Positions 61,663-64,000 of a stretch of 64,000 nucleotides of DNA are shown here, piece after piece. Position 1 is the first letter of the stretch; the number at the start of each line of letters is the position of its first letter. The stretch spans positions 372,001-436,000 of the forward strand of contig NZ_JBLZNC010000001.1 of assembly GCF_048553715.1 (NCBI RefSeq), given 5' to 3'. The stretch comes from Sagittula sp048553715. GTDB taxonomy: Bacteria > Pseudomonadota > Alphaproteobacteria > Rhodobacterales > Rhodobacteraceae. Both the position numbers and the translations under genes were made by a program. The notes under the pieces were generated by a model, which was given only the letters and a program-made list of their open reading frames with translations, was not told where the DNA came from and made no database searches.

Positions 61663-62748
61663 ATGGATCGTCGTTCTTTCCTGCGCGCCTCGACTGTGGG
61701 CGCGGGTGCAGCTGCCGCGTCTTCGCTGGCGGCTCCGGCTCTGGCGCAAGGCCAGCGCACCCTGACCATGGTCACATCCGTGCCGCACGGCTTTGCCGTT
61801 TTCGATGACGCGGCTGTCTATTTCGCCGAAGCCGTCAACGCGATGTCCGGTGGCTCGCTGACCATCGACAAAAAAGCAGCCGGTGAACTCGTCGGTGGCT
61901 TCGAAGTGTTCGATGCTGTCTCCTCCGGTCAAGCAGACTGCTACCACTCCGCCGACTACTACTTTGGCGGCAACCACCCCGGTTTCTATTACTTCACCGC
62001 CGTGCCGTTCGGCGCGACCGCGACCGAGCTGTCCACATGGTACTATCAGGACGGCGGCATCGAGCTGCACCACCAGCTGGGCGAGATCTTCAACCTGAAG
62101 TCCTTCCTCACCGGCACCACCGGCCTGCAGCCGGGCGGTTGGTTCCGCAAGGAAATCAACTCTGCCGATGACTTCAACGGTCTGAAGTTCCGCATGCCGG
62201 GTCTGGGCGGTCAGGCTCTGGGCAACACCGGTGCCTCCGTGCAGTCCATTCCGGGCGGCGAAATCTATCAGGCGCTGTCCTCGGGTGCCATCGACGGCGC
62301 AGAGTGGATCGGCCCGTTCGCGGACGAGCGTCTCGGCTTCCAGGAAGTCTGCGACTACTACTACACCGCGGGCTTCCACGAGCCGGGTTCGGCGCTCTGC
62401 GCGGCCTTCAACCTCGACGTCTGGAACGACCTGTCCGACCAGCACCGCAAGATCATCGAGATCGCGTCGATCGCTACCACCCAGTGGTCGCACACGCAGG
62501 GCATCGCCAACAACGGTGCCGCGCTCAAGCGGATCGAAAGCCAGGGCGTCAAGCTGATGCAATTCGGCGACGACGTCTGGGATCTGTTCGGTCGCGCCTC
62601 CGTCGAGGCGATGGACAGCTACATGGACGATCCGATGTACGCGGAAATCCGTGGCTCCTTCGAGGACAGCCTCAAGAAGTCCTCGGAGTGGATCCAGCGT
62701 TCCGACGCGGCCTATGTCGCACAGCGCGAGCGCGTTCTGCGCGCCTGA
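61663..62748 (+). CDS. TRAP transporter substrate-binding protein (DctP family, TakP-like)
   Basis: The 361-residue periplasmic protein has a twin-arginine signal (MDRRSFLRAS, cleavage after ALA) and closely resembles TakP of Rhodobacter: GELVGGFEVFDAVSSGQADCYHSADYYFGG, GGWFRKEINSADDFNGLKFRMPGLGG, and IPGGEIYQALSSGAIDGAEWIGPFADERLGF. TakP binds 2-oxo acids; this branch also includes binders of other organic acids. GGGAGG is 8 bases before the ATG. Confidence 0.94.
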   Translation: MDRRSFLRASTVGAGAAAASSLAAPALAQGQRTLTMVTSVPHGFAVFDDAAVYFAEAVNAMSGGSLTIDKKAAGELVGGFEVFDAVSSGQADCYHSADYYFGGNHPGFYYFTAVPFGATATELSTWYYQDGGIELHHQLGEIFNLKSFLTGTTGLQPGGWFRKEINSADDFNGLKFRMPGLGGQALGNTGASVQSIPGGEIYQALSSGAIDGAEWIGPFADERLGFQEVCDYYYTAGFHEPGSALCAAFNLDVWNDLSDQHRKIIEIASIATTQWSHTQGIANNGAALKRIESQGVKLMQFGDDVWDLFGRASVEAMDSYMDDPMYAEIRGSFEDSLKKSSEWIQRSDAAYVAQRERVLRA

Positions 62749-62766
62749 TCTGACCCGCCAACAGGC

Positions 62767-62795
62767 AAAGGCCCCCGTATCAAGCGGGGGCCTTT
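62767..62795 (+). terminator. Hairpin between the TRAP binding-protein and permease genes
   Basis: AAAGGCCCCCG (62767-62777) pairs with CGGGGGCCTTT (62785-62795), an 11-bp stem. The T tail is only three bases. It would favour the binding protein over the permeases. Confidence 0.7.
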
Positions 62796-62855
62796 CGCAA
62801 TGACAGAACCGGCGCGCCGCACGCACGGCCCGCACCGGCAAAACGGGGGACCCTT

Positions 62856-63761
62856 ATGGACGAGAGCAGCGGCTTCGGGATTGTCTGGATCCTGAAAAAC
62901 TTTGCCTTGGCATTCTATAACCTTGGCTATGCGATCACCCATCCCGCCACATGGCTGGACTGGAGCGACAAGGCATCGCTCATGCGCTTTGTCTATTACG
63001 GCGCATCGGTGGAGCTTTTCTTTATCGCCTTCACCTTTTTCGTGATCATCTTCGCCATCGGCGTCTGGAAGAACAGCTTCCTGTGGGGCGTGGTGCGCGG
63101 GCTGGAATGGTTCGGCAACTCTATCGGACGGCTGTTTGCATGGGCCGGCTTGCTGATGGTTCTGCAGCAGGTGGTCATCGTCTTCATGCAGCGTATCTTT
63201 GCGCGGCCCGACATCGTGTTCGGCTTTGGCCTGCCGCTGCAATATGACGTGTCGTGGTGGTCCGAAGAGCTGAAGCTTTACAACGCGATGGTTGTGACCC
63301 TGTGCCTGACCTACACCTTTATCCAAGGCGGCCATGTGCGCGTCGATCTGGTGTATTCGGCGGTGTCCTTCCGCGCCAAGCGTATGATCGACATGATCGG
63401 ATCGATGATCTTCATGCTGCCGATGGCCGTGCTGATCTGGATGTACACGTGGTTCTTCATGTGGCGTTCGCTGATCGTGCCGCCGGTCAACCCGACCGAT
63501 CCGCTGGACCGTCTGGTGATGAAGGCGCGCATCCTGCGCTGGAACGTGGAAACCATCGGGTTCTCGCCCAACGGCTTTACCGCCTACTTCCTGTTCAAGG
63601 TGCTGATGGTGGTGATGGTCGCGCTGATCTTCATTCAGGCATGGGCGTTTTTCTACCGCTCGTTCCTTGAGTGGAAAGAAGGCCCCGAAAGCGAGGGCAA
63701 GTACCTCGACCGTGACGTGCTGGAACAGGGCGAAGAGCCCTATGACCAAGCAGAACTCTAA
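62856..63761 (+). CDS. TRAP transporter small permease (DctQ), extended form
   Basis: The 301-residue protein has six or more hydrophobic segments, which is longer than the usual four-segment DctQ of about 170 residues. An extra N-terminal part is present, as in TakP-type systems. The GGHVRVDLVYSAVSFRAKRMIDMIGSMIF segment matches the DctQ HVRVDV motif. GGGGGA precedes the ATG. It is 14 bases before the large permease. Confidence 0.92.
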   Translation: MDESSGFGIVWILKNFALAFYNLGYAITHPATWLDWSDKASLMRFVYYGASVELFFIAFTFFVIIFAIGVWKNSFLWGVVRGLEWFGNSIGRLFAWAGLLMVLQQVVIVFMQRIFARPDIVFGFGLPLQYDVSWWSEELKLYNAMVVTLCLTYTFIQGGHVRVDLVYSAVSFRAKRMIDMIGSMIFMLPMAVLIWMYTWFFMWRSLIVPPVNPTDPLDRLVMKARILRWNVETIGFSPNGFTAYFLFKVLMVVMVALIFIQAWAFFYRSFLEWKEGPESEGKYLDRDVLEQGEEPYDQAEL

Positions 63762-63775
63762 AGAGGCTGACACAG

Positions 63776-64000
63776 ATGTTGTTTGGACTTGATGGCGTCG
63801 AGATCGGCCTGATCATCGTATTTCTGACGCTCTTCTCCGCGATCCTGTCGGGCTTTCCGGTGGCCTTTGCCATCGGGGGCGCGGGGGTCATTTCCTTCGG
63901 GATCATTGCCGCGCTGGACAGTGCGGGGATCCTGATCCACCAGGCGTTGGACACTTCGTCCGATGCCTATCGTGCGCTGCTGGCCAGTGGCGTGAACGAA
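63776..64000 (+). CDS. TRAP transporter large permease (DctM), partial
   Basis: Only the first 75 codons are in the window. They begin MLFGLDGVEIGLIIVFLTLF, then LSGFPVAFAIGGAGVISFGI, the start of a DctM permease. AGAGG lies upstream. The gene runs off the right edge. Confidence 0.93.
   Translation, partial: MLFGLDGVEIGLIIVFLTLFSAILSGFPVAFAIGGAGVISFGIIAALDSAGILIHQALDTSSDAYRALLASGVNE

Noticed and set aside
1..64000. Prophage, IS element, integron, restriction or anti-phage system
   Set aside because: No transposase, integrase, capsid, methylase or nuclease gene and no terminal repeats were found; the DUF853 ATPase lacks a nuclease partner.

Overview
The window looks like a chromosomal segment of a Rhodobacterales (Roseobacter-group) alphaproteobacterium. 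The reasons are the uniformly GC-rich coding sequence, the alphaproteobacterial style of GyrA, HemB and acetolactate synthase, the tandem sugar-ABC, TRAP and SIP-type uptake cassettes, a form-II CO-dehydrogenase-like operon, and Zur- and CceR-like operators. No phage, IS element, CRISPR array or transfer signature was seen. It is a mosaic of core genes and catabolic or metal-uptake cassettes.

Layout. 1-16.3 kb is mostly housekeeping: an acyltransferase, a ThiE-like protein, TrmJ, heme A synthase, an M32 carboxypeptidase, a LysR regulator, gyrA, a SYLF lipoprotein, hemB, mfd and a small excalibur protein. 16.3-22.5 kb has an unusual GAPDH with two CceR-like sites upstream, DUF808, IalB, a DUF853/HerA-like ATPase and an MFS transporter. 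22.6-27.0 kb is a CoxG-S-L-M operon whose large subunit has the form-II loop AYRGAGR.

27.1-40.5 kb is a galactoside utilisation locus. A sugar ABC transporter (binding protein, two permeases, divergent ATPase), a GH36 alpha-galactosidase, a GH42 beta-galactosidase and a mutarotase feed an aldonate dehydratase, KDGal kinase and KDPGal aldolase (De Ley-Doudoroff route). An IclR regulator and a palindrome on the operon promoter suggest local control. No galactose dehydrogenase is visible.

40.5-50.3 kb is metal acquisition: a TonB receptor, RhtX-like permease and siderophore reductase operon faces a Zur-type group (COG0523 GTPase, NTF2-like protein, ZnuA, DUF1007, NicO-type transporter), followed by a small XRE regulator ending in CSCC. 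Two Zur-box palindromes sit upstream of the GTPase and of znuA.

50.4-58.4 kb is core again: a CAU-decoding tRNA gene, purM, a 62-aa small gene and purN in one run, RNase D, SufE, and ilvBH with a complete attenuator (leader peptide with Ile-Leu-Val-Val-Val-Val, terminator and competing pairing). 58.4-64.0 kb holds a Cache-domain two-component system, a GcvA-like regulator and the start of a TRAP transporter operon cut by the window edge.
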